A DNA stretch of 64,000 nt from JAFDZV01 sp035549015 (GTDB lineage Bacteria > Bacteroidota > Ignavibacteria > OLB7). The notes under the pieces were generated by a model. It had not been told where the DNA came from, did not search any database, and was given only the letters and a program-made list of their open reading frames with translations. The translations under genes were made by a program, and so were the position numbers. Location of the stretch: contig DASZRW010000081.1 in the NCBI GenBank assembly GCA_035549015.1, forward strand, positions 1 to 64,000, in the 5' to 3' direction. The stretch's first letter is position 1; each line of letters starts with the position of its first letter. Positions 50,833 through 58,543 of this stretch are shown one piece after another.

Positions 50833-52995
50833 ATGCATCAGGGTGCCAGAGTCATGCGCCGGATCGTGTTGTCGAGCCTGCTCGGCATCGTGATTGCGGC
50901 GGCTGTGCTGCGAGCGCAGGCGGTGCGGTGGGAGCCGGCTCACGGGCCGTACGGCGGCAGGATCGCCATGATGCTCGGCGATCCTCGAAGCGGCCGGCTG
51001 TACGCAGCCACGCATGGCGGCGGCGTGTTCGCGAGCGCGGACGGCGGCGGCTCGTGGACGCAGGGAACCGAAGGGCTGGATGACTACGACGTCTTCTCGC
51101 TGGCACTCGACTCGAGCGGCGTGCTCTATGCCGGGACCGGAACGGGGGGCGTCTTCCGCTCCTCGAACCACGGCGCAACGTGGGCGCGGCTCGCCCCCGC
51201 ATTCGGGCCGTTGCCGGTGTCGCGGCTGCTGGCCGCGCCGGACAGCATGCTGTATGCCGGAACGTACGGGAACGGTATCTATCGTTCGTCGGACGGCGGC
51301 GCTACGTGGGAGGCGGCCAGCTCCGGCCTCTCCAACAAGTTCATCACCGCGCTCACGGTTGCGCATGGCCAGCTCTTCACGGGAGGAACCGGCGGCGGCG
51401 TGTTCGGCTCCGCGGACAGTGGCACCGGCTGGACGCAGCTCAATACCGATCTGCCGCGCGGCGGTGTGAACGACATCGTTCTCGGTCCGGATGGCGCGCT
51501 CTATGCCGCGGTGAGCGGGCGCGGCGTCTTCCGTTCGGCGGACACCGGCGCCACGTGGGCCGGCGTGAACGACGGGCTTACCTCGCCCGGCGTCACATCG
51601 CTCGCATTCTCGCCGCGGGGATACCTCTTCGCCGGCACGACAGCCGGAGTCTACCGCAGCGGCAGCCTCGGCATGCGGTGGGAGCCGGTGGCGGGAAGCG
51701 GTGCAACGAACCCGGACATCCTCACGCTGGTCGTTACCGGTCGCGGCGATCTCTGGGCCGGCTCCAACGGAAGCGGCGTCTATCATTCATCGGACAACGG
51801 CTCCTCATGGGAGCAGCGAAACGCCGGGATCAACGGGGTGGATGTGCTGGATGTGATGTGCGGCGCCAACGGCCTGGTGTTTGCCTCCACGCAGGGCTAC
51901 GCCCTGGACTATTACAGCGGAGTGTATCGTTCCAGCGATCAGGGGGAGACCTGGACGCCGGCGAACGCGGGGCTTACGAATCTCGAGATCCGGAACACCC
52001 TGTACGACCGCGCCGGCGTGCTCTATGCAGCCAGCTTCGGAAGCGGCGCGTATCGATCGCGCGACAACGGCGACCGCTGGACTCTGCTGAGCAACGGCAT
52101 CGAGGGGGACCAGAGCGAGGACGCGAACGCTCTCATGCTGGACTCCACCGGCCGGGTCTACCTTGGCACGCTCGGCGGGCTGTTCCGGCTGGATACGGCC
52201 GCGGGCCGCTGGACAAACGTGAACGGCAATCTGCTGGACACCAACATCCGTGCTCTTGCATGCGCTCCCAATGGTTCGATCTTCGTGGGAGCAGTCCGCT
52301 CCATCAGCCGCTCAACCGATGGAGGAGCATCGTGGAACCATGTGGTGACGTTCGATCGAAGCAGCGTCTTCAGCCTGACCGCTGCTCCCAATGGCTACAT
52401 CTACGCAGGAGCATATGCGGGGGGCGTCTATCGTTCCACGGATAATGGTGATACGTGGTCGCAGGTGAACAACGGGCTGCCGGATACCAATGTGAACGTA
52501 GTGATCGCCAATCGGTCCGGCCACATCTTCGCCGCACCGGGACGGAAGGGAGTGTATCGCTCCACGGACAACGGTGCGAACTGGGAGCCTGCCGGCGACG
52601 GCATCGGCGTCTCCGCCGTTCTCTGTTTTGCCGTGAACGGCGAGGGGCGCATCTTCGCCGGCACGCTGGGGGGAAGCGTCTATCGAACGGCCGGCACAAC
52701 CGTTGGCGTTGAACGAAGCCTGATCATGTCCCATGCGCCCGCGCTCCAGGCTCCGACCATCCTGAGGCCGGGAGTGAGGGCCTCCATCGATTACACACTC
52801 GATGCAGCCGGCCCGATGCGCCTTGAGCTGTTCGATGCGCTCGGTGCCCGGGTGCAGATGGTGGAGGAGGGGATGCGTGAAGGGGGCGCGCATCGAACGG
52901 CGCTCGACCCTGCAGGCCTTGCTGCCGGCAGCTACTGGCTCCGCCTCGCGGCCAACGGTGCCGTGTGCGCCTGCCGGATAGTGGTGCTGCGGTAA
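50833..52995 (+). CDS. secreted sortilin/BNR-type propeller protein (T9SS cargo)
   Basis: 720 residues; GGAGG lies seven bases before ATG 50833. Signal peptide: VMRRIVLSSLLGIVIAAAVL then RAQA. The body has about 12 BNR/Asp-box-type repeats (GVFRSSNHGATWARLAP, GIYRSSDGGATWEAASSGL, GVYHSSDNGSSWEQRN, GVYRSTDNGDTWSQVNNGL and so on), which should fold into one or two propellers. The tail (SIDYTLDAAGPMRLELFDAL, then AAGSYWLRLAAN and RIVVLR) is a Por-type sorting domain lacking the usual PNP opening. Likely cell-surface or secreted; ligand unknown. Confidence 0.88.
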   Translation: MHQGARVMRRIVLSSLLGIVIAAAVLRAQAVRWEPAHGPYGGRIAMMLGDPRSGRLYAATHGGGVFASADGGGSWTQGTEGLDDYDVFSLALDSSGVLYAGTGTGGVFRSSNHGATWARLAPAFGPLPVSRLLAAPDSMLYAGTYGNGIYRSSDGGATWEAASSGLSNKFITALTVAHGQLFTGGTGGGVFGSADSGTGWTQLNTDLPRGGVNDIVLGPDGALYAAVSGRGVFRSADTGATWAGVNDGLTSPGVTSLAFSPRGYLFAGTTAGVYRSGSLGMRWEPVAGSGATNPDILTLVVTGRGDLWAGSNGSGVYHSSDNGSSWEQRNAGINGVDVLDVMCGANGLVFASTQGYALDYYSGVYRSSDQGETWTPANAGLTNLEIRNTLYDRAGVLYAASFGSGAYRSRDNGDRWTLLSNGIEGDQSEDANALMLDSTGRVYLGTLGGLFRLDTAAGRWTNVNGNLLDTNIRALACAPNGSIFVGAVRSISRSTDGGASWNHVVTFDRSSVFSLTAAPNGYIYAGAYAGGVYRSTDNGDTWSQVNNGLPDTNVNVVIANRSGHIFAAPGRKGVYRSTDNGANWEPAGDGIGVSAVLCFAVNGEGRIFAGTLGGSVYRTAGTTVGVERSLIMSHAPALQAPTILRPGVRASIDYTLDAAGPMRLELFDALGARVQMVEEGMREGGAHRTALDPAGLAAGSYWLRLAANGAVCACRIVVLR

Positions 52996-53090
52996 GGCTG
53001 CGGCTTCGGTGTTCGTTATGCGAGCGCTCGTGGTGATCATCGTCGTAACCGGCAACAACATTGCCGGGAAGTGACGTCGATAATCGCACG

Positions 53091-53246
53091 ATGAACGAGC
53101 CCAGCCGTATCATGCCCATCCTCGCGCTCCTCGTAATCAGCCTGTTGATTCTCGTTGCGTTCTCGCGAGACCCGGACAACCGGACATGGTCTACAACGTG
53201 CAATTCTCCATTGAGGCCGGTGGTGCCGGCTTGGACCGGTGCCTGA
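53091..53246 (+). CDS. possible 51-residue membrane peptide
   Basis: From ATG 53091: a short polar start and one hydrophobic helix (IMPILALLVISLLILVAFS), then RDPDNRTWSTT. It has no ribosome binding site and overlaps the next frame by 61 bases. It may be a real small membrane protein, or the N-terminal half of a gene broken by a frameshift with the frame at 53186. Confidence 0.35.
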   Translation: MNEPSRIMPILALLVISLLILVAFSRDPDNRTWSTTCNSPLRPVVPAWTGA

Positions 53247-53476
53247 TTGCTCCCGCGAATATCGAGGATGCTCATCGCTTTACCGGTCTTGCTCATGCAC
53301 CGGGCCACGATGTGTCCGAACGGAGCGAGAACGGTGTTCGGTATCTGCGCGTGGCATGCCGGGATCTTGCGATGCTCTGCCGCCATCTGCTGACCGACAT
53401 CTGCGGCGCCACATACGATAGCGAGTTCGATATGAGGGCCGAGGGGGTGAGGTGGACCGGCGATGATCCGCATTGA
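53186..53476 (+). CDS. small hypothetical protein
   Basis: 96 residues from ATG 53186, overlapping the membrane peptide in another frame. Seen: VQFSIEAGGAGLDRCLIAPA, VRYLRVACRDLAMLCRHLLT, DICGATYDSEFDMRAEGVRW; four cysteines. No known domain. Together with the frame at 53091 it could be one membrane-anchored protein split by a +/-1 shift near 53190, which would need resequencing to decide. Confidence 0.45.
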   Translation: MVYNVQFSIEAGGAGLDRCLIAPANIEDAHRFTGLAHAPGHDVSERSENGVRYLRVACRDLAMLCRHLLTDICGATYDSEFDMRAEGVRWTGDDPH

Positions 53477-53572
53477 GGGACGGCATCGAGAATGCCTCTC
53501 CGCGTCGATCAGTGGCCGGTTGCCATCGCATCTCCACTGACCCAAAACAACTGACAACTACCGAAACGCCCG

Positions 53573-54358
53573 ATGTATCGCATTCGATATGTTCTCTGGA
53601 ACGAAGCCGAAGCGGCAGTACGCGGAGCGGCGCTGCGGGCGAAGGGCTTCAGCGTTACGGCCGGACCGCTCCACTACCAGGAACATCCGGCGCAGCGGGC
53701 CTCGCCCCCCGATGCCTTCGTCTACGACCTCACGCGCCAGCCGATGCTCTGCCGTGATCTGGCGCTTCTCTTCCGGAAGAGCCGGGCCACGCGTCATGTT
53801 CCGCTGGTGTTTGTGGATGGCCTGCCGGAGAAGGTGGAGCGCGTGCGCGAGGTGCTTCCCGATGCGGCCTATACTACGTGGGAGGAGCTTCCCCATGTCC
53901 TTCGCGAGGTGATCGCCAACCCGCCCGCCGTGGAGGTTGTTCCCGCTACCGGCACGGACGGCTATGCCTCCTCCACAGCCGCAAAGAAGCTGGGACTTGC
54001 CGAAGGCATTCGGGTTGCTCTGGTGAACGCTCCCGCCGGATTCGAGGAGGAGATCGAGGGCCTTCCCGACGGTGTGATCTTCAACAACGGCACGTCGAGG
54101 CGCTACGACATGGTGCTCTGGTTCGCGGAGCGGTACGAGGACCTCGTGGGGCACGTTGATGCGATGGCGAGGGTTGCCCGCGCGAAGGGAGGGCTCTGGA
54201 TTCTCTATCCGAAGAAGAAGCGCCGCGATGCCGGCGATCTCACGCAGCCGGCGGTGATCGAGATAGGGCGTGCCGCCGGATTGAATGTCGGGAAGATCTG
54301 CGCGATCGGCGACTCGTGGTCCGCGCTCCGCCTGAGCGTTCCGCGCACCGAACGGTGA
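53573..54358 (+). CDS. receiver-like domain fused to DUF3052
   Basis: 261 residues. Residues 1-115 have the alternating pattern of a response-regulator receiver (DAFVYDLTRQPMLCRDLALL; RHVPLVFVDGLPEKVERVRE; AAYTTWEELPHVLREVI), with D51 possibly standing for the phospho-acceptor and no clear Lys, so it looks degenerate. Residues 125-258 match DUF3052: AKKLGLAEGIRVALVNAPAG, YDMVLWFAERYEDL, KGGLWILYPKKKRRDAGDLT and NVGKICAIGDSWSALRL. DUF3052 is usually a stand-alone protein of unknown function; the fusion is unusual. It lies just upstream of the J-domain pseudokinase cassette but 123 bases away. Confidence 0.8.
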   Translation: MYRIRYVLWNEAEAAVRGAALRAKGFSVTAGPLHYQEHPAQRASPPDAFVYDLTRQPMLCRDLALLFRKSRATRHVPLVFVDGLPEKVERVREVLPDAAYTTWEELPHVLREVIANPPAVEVVPATGTDGYASSTAAKKLGLAEGIRVALVNAPAGFEEEIEGLPDGVIFNNGTSRRYDMVLWFAERYEDLVGHVDAMARVARAKGGLWILYPKKKRRDAGDLTQPAVIEIGRAAGLNVGKICAIGDSWSALRLSVPRTER

Positions 54359-54481
54359 TCCGCGCAGGCAGTGATGTTCACGCCGCATGCGGAATCACAT
54401 CCTGTAACGTAACACGATACGATTCGCACGCGTAGCGCAGAGTGCATCTTCAGCAACAGGACAGGACGATTGGAGACGCAC

Positions 54482-55534
54482 ATGAGGATCGACACCAACT
54501 CCGCCGCGGCACTTCTCTCCATCCCGATCACCGAGCCCGAGCGTCTCTTCGCTGGTGATGCCGGCGCAATCAGGCTCGCCTATCATCAGCTTGCACTTCA
54601 CTGGCATCCGGACCGCAACTCCGATCCGCAGGCGGCGGAGGTCACGGCGCAGATCAACCGGCTCCACGATGCGGCGGCTGCGCGGCTGTGGGCCGGAGGA
54701 GCGCTTGGCCTCGGCTTCGTGGAACTTCCCGGCGCCGACGGCAGGCTTCGCCGCATACGCTATCGCAGGCGCCGCGCCTTCGAACTCGGGGAGATGCTGT
54801 ATGGAGATACCTCGCTTGTTTTCCTGGTGCGCGGCGATTGCGCCGATCTGTTCGAGAATGGCCGCAATGCCTTGAAGGGGCTTCGTTATCGCGACGGCGC
54901 CATGCAGGCGGAGATGGCTCGGTGCCTGCCGCAGGTGCTGGATTGCTTCTCCACCGGAAATGGTGCGTGCGTGATGGCGATCGGGAAAACCCCGGATACC
55001 TTCCTGCTGCTCGATGTACTCGAGGCATCGGAAGGCACGATCGACGCCAGGCATGTTGCCTGGATCGCGAACAGGATCTACAACATCGCCTGCTACCTTG
55101 GCTGGGCCGGCATTACCCACAATGCGATCGCGCCGGACACGGTGTTCATCTCTCCGAAGCAGCATCAGTGCATGCTGTTGGGCGGATGGTGGTACGCGCA
55201 GCCGTCCGGCACGCGGCTCGCTGCACTTCCGGCGCGCAGCCACATCCATGCGCCGCCGGCAATCCTGCGCGATGCCCTGGCCGATCCGCAGCTTGACCTT
55301 GCGATGATTCGGGTGCTGTGCCGCGAACTTCTTGGCGACATCTCCGGCATGATGCTTGCCGCGCGTGGAGCGGCGCCGCAGCCGATGATCGATTTTCTCC
55401 GGGGCCCTGCGGCCTCGTATGCGCCCGCGGAGTATGCCGCGTGGAGCAACCGCATTCTTCCGGACTCGTTCGGCGCCCGTCGCTTCGTCGAGATGAGCAT
55501 TTCAGCAGGCGACATCTACACGTTACAGGAGTGA
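54482..55534 (+). CDS. J-domain protein fused to a kinase-like (pseudokinase) domain
   Basis: 350 residues from ATG 54482, with GGAG six bases upstream (the frame is open to TTG 54470). Residues 20-70 are a J domain with intact HPD at 42-44 (AYHQLALHWHPDRNSDPQAA), so it may engage an Hsp70. The rest has the order of a protein kinase C-lobe: HVAWIANRIYNIACYLGWAG then ITHNAIAPDTVFISP, where the catalytic HRD-type Asp is lost (HNA), and MLLGGWWYAQ in place of DFG. N-lobe lysine and glutamate are not clear, so I call it a pseudokinase. The stop is four bases before the VWA gene. Proteins of this build occur in other phyla beside VWA genes, but their role is unknown. Confidence 0.8.
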   Translation: MRIDTNSAAALLSIPITEPERLFAGDAGAIRLAYHQLALHWHPDRNSDPQAAEVTAQINRLHDAAAARLWAGGALGLGFVELPGADGRLRRIRYRRRRAFELGEMLYGDTSLVFLVRGDCADLFENGRNALKGLRYRDGAMQAEMARCLPQVLDCFSTGNGACVMAIGKTPDTFLLLDVLEASEGTIDARHVAWIANRIYNIACYLGWAGITHNAIAPDTVFISPKQHQCMLLGGWWYAQPSGTRLAALPARSHIHAPPAILRDALADPQLDLAMIRVLCRELLGDISGMMLAARGAAPQPMIDFLRGPAASYAPAEYAAWSNRILPDSFGARRFVEMSISAGDIYTLQE

Positions 55535-55538
55535 GATC

Positions 55539-56435
55539 ATGGGAAGCTCACGTTGGTCGGCCGCCGATTGGGCTGCGTACACGGCACAGACATCCACGCA
55601 GACGCGCGGGCAGATTTTCTCCCGCTCTACGATTCATCCGGACCTGGATCCCTTGAACATCAGGGTTCGCGAGTCCGTGGACTCCGATGCGAATCCTGCC
55701 TCGACGCCGATCATTCTCGCCGTGGACGAAACGGGCTCCATGGGGATACTCGCAGAGATCATCATTCGCTCCGGACTCGGCACTATCATGGAGGAGATCT
55801 ACGACCGCAAGCCGGTGTCCGATCCGCACATCATGTGCATGGGGATCGGCGATGCGTTCAGCGATCAGGCGCCGCTTCAGGTGACGCAGTTCGAGGCGGA
55901 CATCGTTCTTGCCAATCAGCTCAGTTCCATCTTCCTGGAAGGGAACGGCGGCGGCAACGGCGGTGAGAGCTATCTGCTGGCGTGGTACTTCGCCGCGTTC
56001 AAGACCCGCTGCGACGCGCAGACGAAGCGGCATCGCAAGGGCTACATCTTCACTATCGGCGATGAGGCGCCACATCCTCTCCTTACGAAGGAACAGATCG
56101 GGCACTTCATCGGCGACAAGGCGGAGGCGGACATGACCTCGGCAGGGCTGCTCGCAACGGTCAGCCAGAACTGGGAGGTGTTCCATCTGATCGTGCAGCC
56201 TGCCTATCCGGAGGCGATCACCAGGTGGCGCGAGCTGCTCGGGGAGCGATCGATCGAGGTTGCCGATTACAACAAGCTTGCGGAGGTGATCGTGTCCACG
56301 ATCCAGGTGATCGAAGGGCAGGACGCGGCGAAGGTTGCGGCAAGCTGGAACTCCGATACGGCGCTGGTTGTTGCCAACGCCATCGGGTCGCTTACGAAGA
56401 GCCAGGCTGCCGACGGCGGCGTGGTTCGCATGTAG
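55539..56435 (+). CDS. VWA-type protein with MIDAS-like motif
   Basis: 298 residues. VWA hallmark: PIILAVDETGSMG (D63, T65, S67), a variant DxTxS metal-ion-dependent adhesion site; other VWA elements are MCMGIGDAFSDQAPLQV, the loop GNGGGNGGESYLLAWYFAAF and KGYIFTIGDEAPH with an Asp after strand 4. There is no signal peptide or membrane segment, so it is intracellular, like TerY- or CoxE-type VWA proteins that serve as assembly platforms. It follows the J-domain pseudokinase with a four-base gap, so they are co-translated. Confidence 0.85.
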   Translation: MGSSRWSAADWAAYTAQTSTQTRGQIFSRSTIHPDLDPLNIRVRESVDSDANPASTPIILAVDETGSMGILAEIIIRSGLGTIMEEIYDRKPVSDPHIMCMGIGDAFSDQAPLQVTQFEADIVLANQLSSIFLEGNGGGNGGESYLLAWYFAAFKTRCDAQTKRHRKGYIFTIGDEAPHPLLTKEQIGHFIGDKAEADMTSAGLLATVSQNWEVFHLIVQPAYPEAITRWRELLGERSIEVADYNKLAEVIVSTIQVIEGQDAAKVAASWNSDTALVVANAIGSLTKSQAADGGVVRM

Positions 56436-56456
56436 CACGGATGGGAGAGATGCATC

Positions 56457-56478
56457 GCGGCCGGCATCAACCGGCCGC
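56457..56478. terminator. hairpin between the VWA and PurA-like genes
   Basis: GCGGCCGG (56457-56464) pairs perfectly with CCGGCCGC (56471-56478) across CATCAA, 22 bases after the VWA stop and 22 before the PurA-like start. It may partly end transcription or lower expression of the third gene relative to the first two. Confidence 0.5.
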
Positions 56479-56500
56479 GCGCCTACCTGGAGTGAAGGAG

Positions 56501-57715
56501 ATGATACAGGCAACGGCAATTATCGGCACCAACTTCGGCGACGAGGGAAAGGGCCTCATGACGGACTATCATTGCTCCGGGCATGGTGCGGGCACGATTG
56601 TCGTGCGCTTCAACGGCGGGGCGCAGGCCGGGCACACCGTGCAGGTGCCCGGCGGCGCGCGGCACGTGTTCCATCATCTCGGTGCCGGTACCCTTGCCGG
56701 TTCGCCGACATATCTCAGCCGCTTCTTCATCGTCAATCCGCTCCTCTGGCGGAAGGAGATTGCGGAGCTTGCCGCGATCCACTCCGGCCTGTTTCCGCTG
56801 TTGTATGTTGATCGCGATGCGCCGCTGAGCACGCCGTACGACATGCTGGTCAACCAGGAAGTGGAGAGGGCGCGCGGCCGGAATCGCCATGGCTCCTGCG
56901 GCGTCGGCATCAACGAGACGATCGAGCGAATCGTTCGCGGCCGTCCGGCCACGCACGTTCGGGACATCGAGAACCCGGCGCTGCTGCGCGCCCGGCTGCT
57001 GGAGATCCGAGCCGGCGTTCCGGGGCGGCTCGCGGAACACGGCATCGAATGTCCCGATGACGGCGCTCTCGCGGTGATCGCCTCCGATGTGCTGGTGGAG
57101 CACTTTCTGGAGGCGGCCGAGGAGCTTCGCGCCTCGGCAAGCTTCGTAGACGCCGAACTGTTGCGTGCGTACGGTCGCGTGGTGTTCGAAGGGGCGCAGG
57201 GACTTCTGCTGGATGAACTGCACCGGTTCTTCCCGTACGTGACGCGAAGCAGAACGGGCCTCCACAATGTCATGGAGCTGGCGGCGGAGGTCGGCATCGA
57301 GGCATTGAACGTGGTGTACGTTACCCGCGCCTACATGACACGCCATGGAGCCGGCCCCTTTCCGACGGAGGATCCGGAGCTGCGGTACGATGACCGAACG
57401 AATGTGCCGAACGAGTATCAGGGGGGCCTCCGCTTCGGATGGATGGATCTGGATCTTCTTGCGGCGAGCATTGCGGACGATCGTGCAGGTGCGGACTCCG
57501 GCATCGTCATCACGCCGAGGCTCGCGGTCACATGCCTGGATCAGGTTGGGGAGGAAGTGAGATACCTGCAGGACCGGATGCCGCGCCGCACAACGGTACG
57601 CCACTTCCTTGCCGCGGCATTCGATGCGGCCGGTGTTGAATCCGGATATGTGAGCCATGGCCCAACGCGCAGCGATGTGCGCATGGTTCACCGGCGTGCG
57701 CCTCGGCCGGCGTGA
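56501..57715 (+). CDS. divergent adenylosuccinate synthetase-like (PurA paralogue) protein
   Basis: 404 residues, slightly shorter than PurA (about 430). The family core is present: GTNFGDEGKGLMTDY (P-loop and catalytic Asp), FNGGAQAGHTV with the catalytic His, RHGSCGVGI, FEGAQGLLLDELHRFFPYVT, TRHGAGPFPTEDPEL and SHGPTRSDVRM. In contrast, the Arg-rich loop GRRRRTGW that holds aspartate and IMP in true PurA is EYQGGLRFGW, with one Arg only. So it probably uses another amino acid or nucleotide, or acts differently. No purine genes are near; it lies behind a J-domain pseudokinase and a VWA gene. GGAG touches ATG 56501; the in-frame GTG 56492 is an alternative start. Confidence 0.82.
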   Translation: MIQATAIIGTNFGDEGKGLMTDYHCSGHGAGTIVVRFNGGAQAGHTVQVPGGARHVFHHLGAGTLAGSPTYLSRFFIVNPLLWRKEIAELAAIHSGLFPLLYVDRDAPLSTPYDMLVNQEVERARGRNRHGSCGVGINETIERIVRGRPATHVRDIENPALLRARLLEIRAGVPGRLAEHGIECPDDGALAVIASDVLVEHFLEAAEELRASASFVDAELLRAYGRVVFEGAQGLLLDELHRFFPYVTRSRTGLHNVMELAAEVGIEALNVVYVTRAYMTRHGAGPFPTEDPELRYDDRTNVPNEYQGGLRFGWMDLDLLAASIADDRAGADSGIVITPRLAVTCLDQVGEEVRYLQDRMPRRTTVRHFLAAAFDAAGVESGYVSHGPTRSDVRMVHRRAPRPA

Positions 57716-57827
57716 TCGCATCGCTTCGTGGCAACGCTCCTGCCGGCATGCGGGAATAGCATCGGCTCCCCGTGGAATAGGTGCATGTTCTCACGAACTG
57801 CATCATGTATTTCACACAGGAGGATCG

Positions 57828-58487
57828 ATGTACAAGACGAAGCCGTGCATCGACTGCGACATGCCCGCCAATCATCCCGTGAATGTCCTCGTGCTCAACG
57901 GCTCGCTGCAGCACGAGCCGGAGATATCGAACACCGACGAGCTCTCGCGGCTGGCAATTTCGTGCATGGAGGATCTGGCCACGGTTCACAGCGAGGTGAT
58001 CCGCCTCGCGGACCGCAACATTCCGGTTGGGCTCGGGTTCAGAGAGTCTCCGGATGATGAGTGGCCGGAGATCGTCGGAAAGATCAGGGCGGCGGACATC
58101 GTGATCTTCGCCACGCCGATCTGGTGGGGCGGACGATCCAGCCTGATACAGCGTGCGATAGAGCGTCTGGATGCGCTGGACGAGGAATACCATGCATCGG
58201 GGCGGAGCGCGCTCTACAACAAGGTTGCCGGCGTCGTGATTACCGGGAGCGAGGATGGCGCGCTCAGCACCATGGGGAGCATCATGATGGTGCTGACATG
58301 GATGGGCTTCACGCTTCCGCCGGAGTGCGCGGCGTACTGGGTTGGCGAGGTAGGCTTTCCGCCTTCCGACGACAGGGCGAAGCGGCTGATGAACGGCGCA
58401 ACGGGCGCCATGGCGAAGAACATGGCGCGCAACCTCGTCTACTATGCGCAGTTGTTGAAGGCCAATCCGCTGGAACCGAGGAAGTAA
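57828..58487 (+). CDS. NAD(P)H-dependent FMN reductase-like flavoprotein
   Basis: 219 residues from ATG 57828, with CAGGAGG upstream. The flavodoxin-like fold is visible: VNVLVLNGSLQHEPEISNTD binds the FMN phosphate, then ADIVIFATPIWWGGRSSLIQ, VVITGSEDGALSTMGSI and a C-terminal helix. An N-terminal CIDCD (C7, C10) precedes the fold and is unusual; it may bind metal. Substrate may be a quinone or nitro compound; it is also possible that it reduces metals. The last seven codons are duplicated as DNA just downstream. Confidence 0.85.
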   Translation: MYKTKPCIDCDMPANHPVNVLVLNGSLQHEPEISNTDELSRLAISCMEDLATVHSEVIRLADRNIPVGLGFRESPDDEWPEIVGKIRAADIVIFATPIWWGGRSSLIQRAIERLDALDEEYHASGRSALYNKVAGVVITGSEDGALSTMGSIMMVLTWMGFTLPPECAAYWVGEVGFPPSDDRAKRLMNGATGAMAKNMARNLVYYAQLLKANPLEPRK

Positions 58488-58511
58488 CATCTGGAACCGA
58501 GGAAGTAACAT
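58470..58511. repeat. 21-base tandem duplication covering a stop codon
   Basis: CTGGAACCGAGGAAGTAACA plus T is present at 58470-58490 and again at 58491-58511. The first copy contains the last codons and the stop of the flavoprotein gene; the second copy lies after it. A recent slippage event is likely. Confidence 0.92.
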
Positions 58512-58543
58512 CGTTCGCAACGGAACGAACCGGACCGCCTGCC

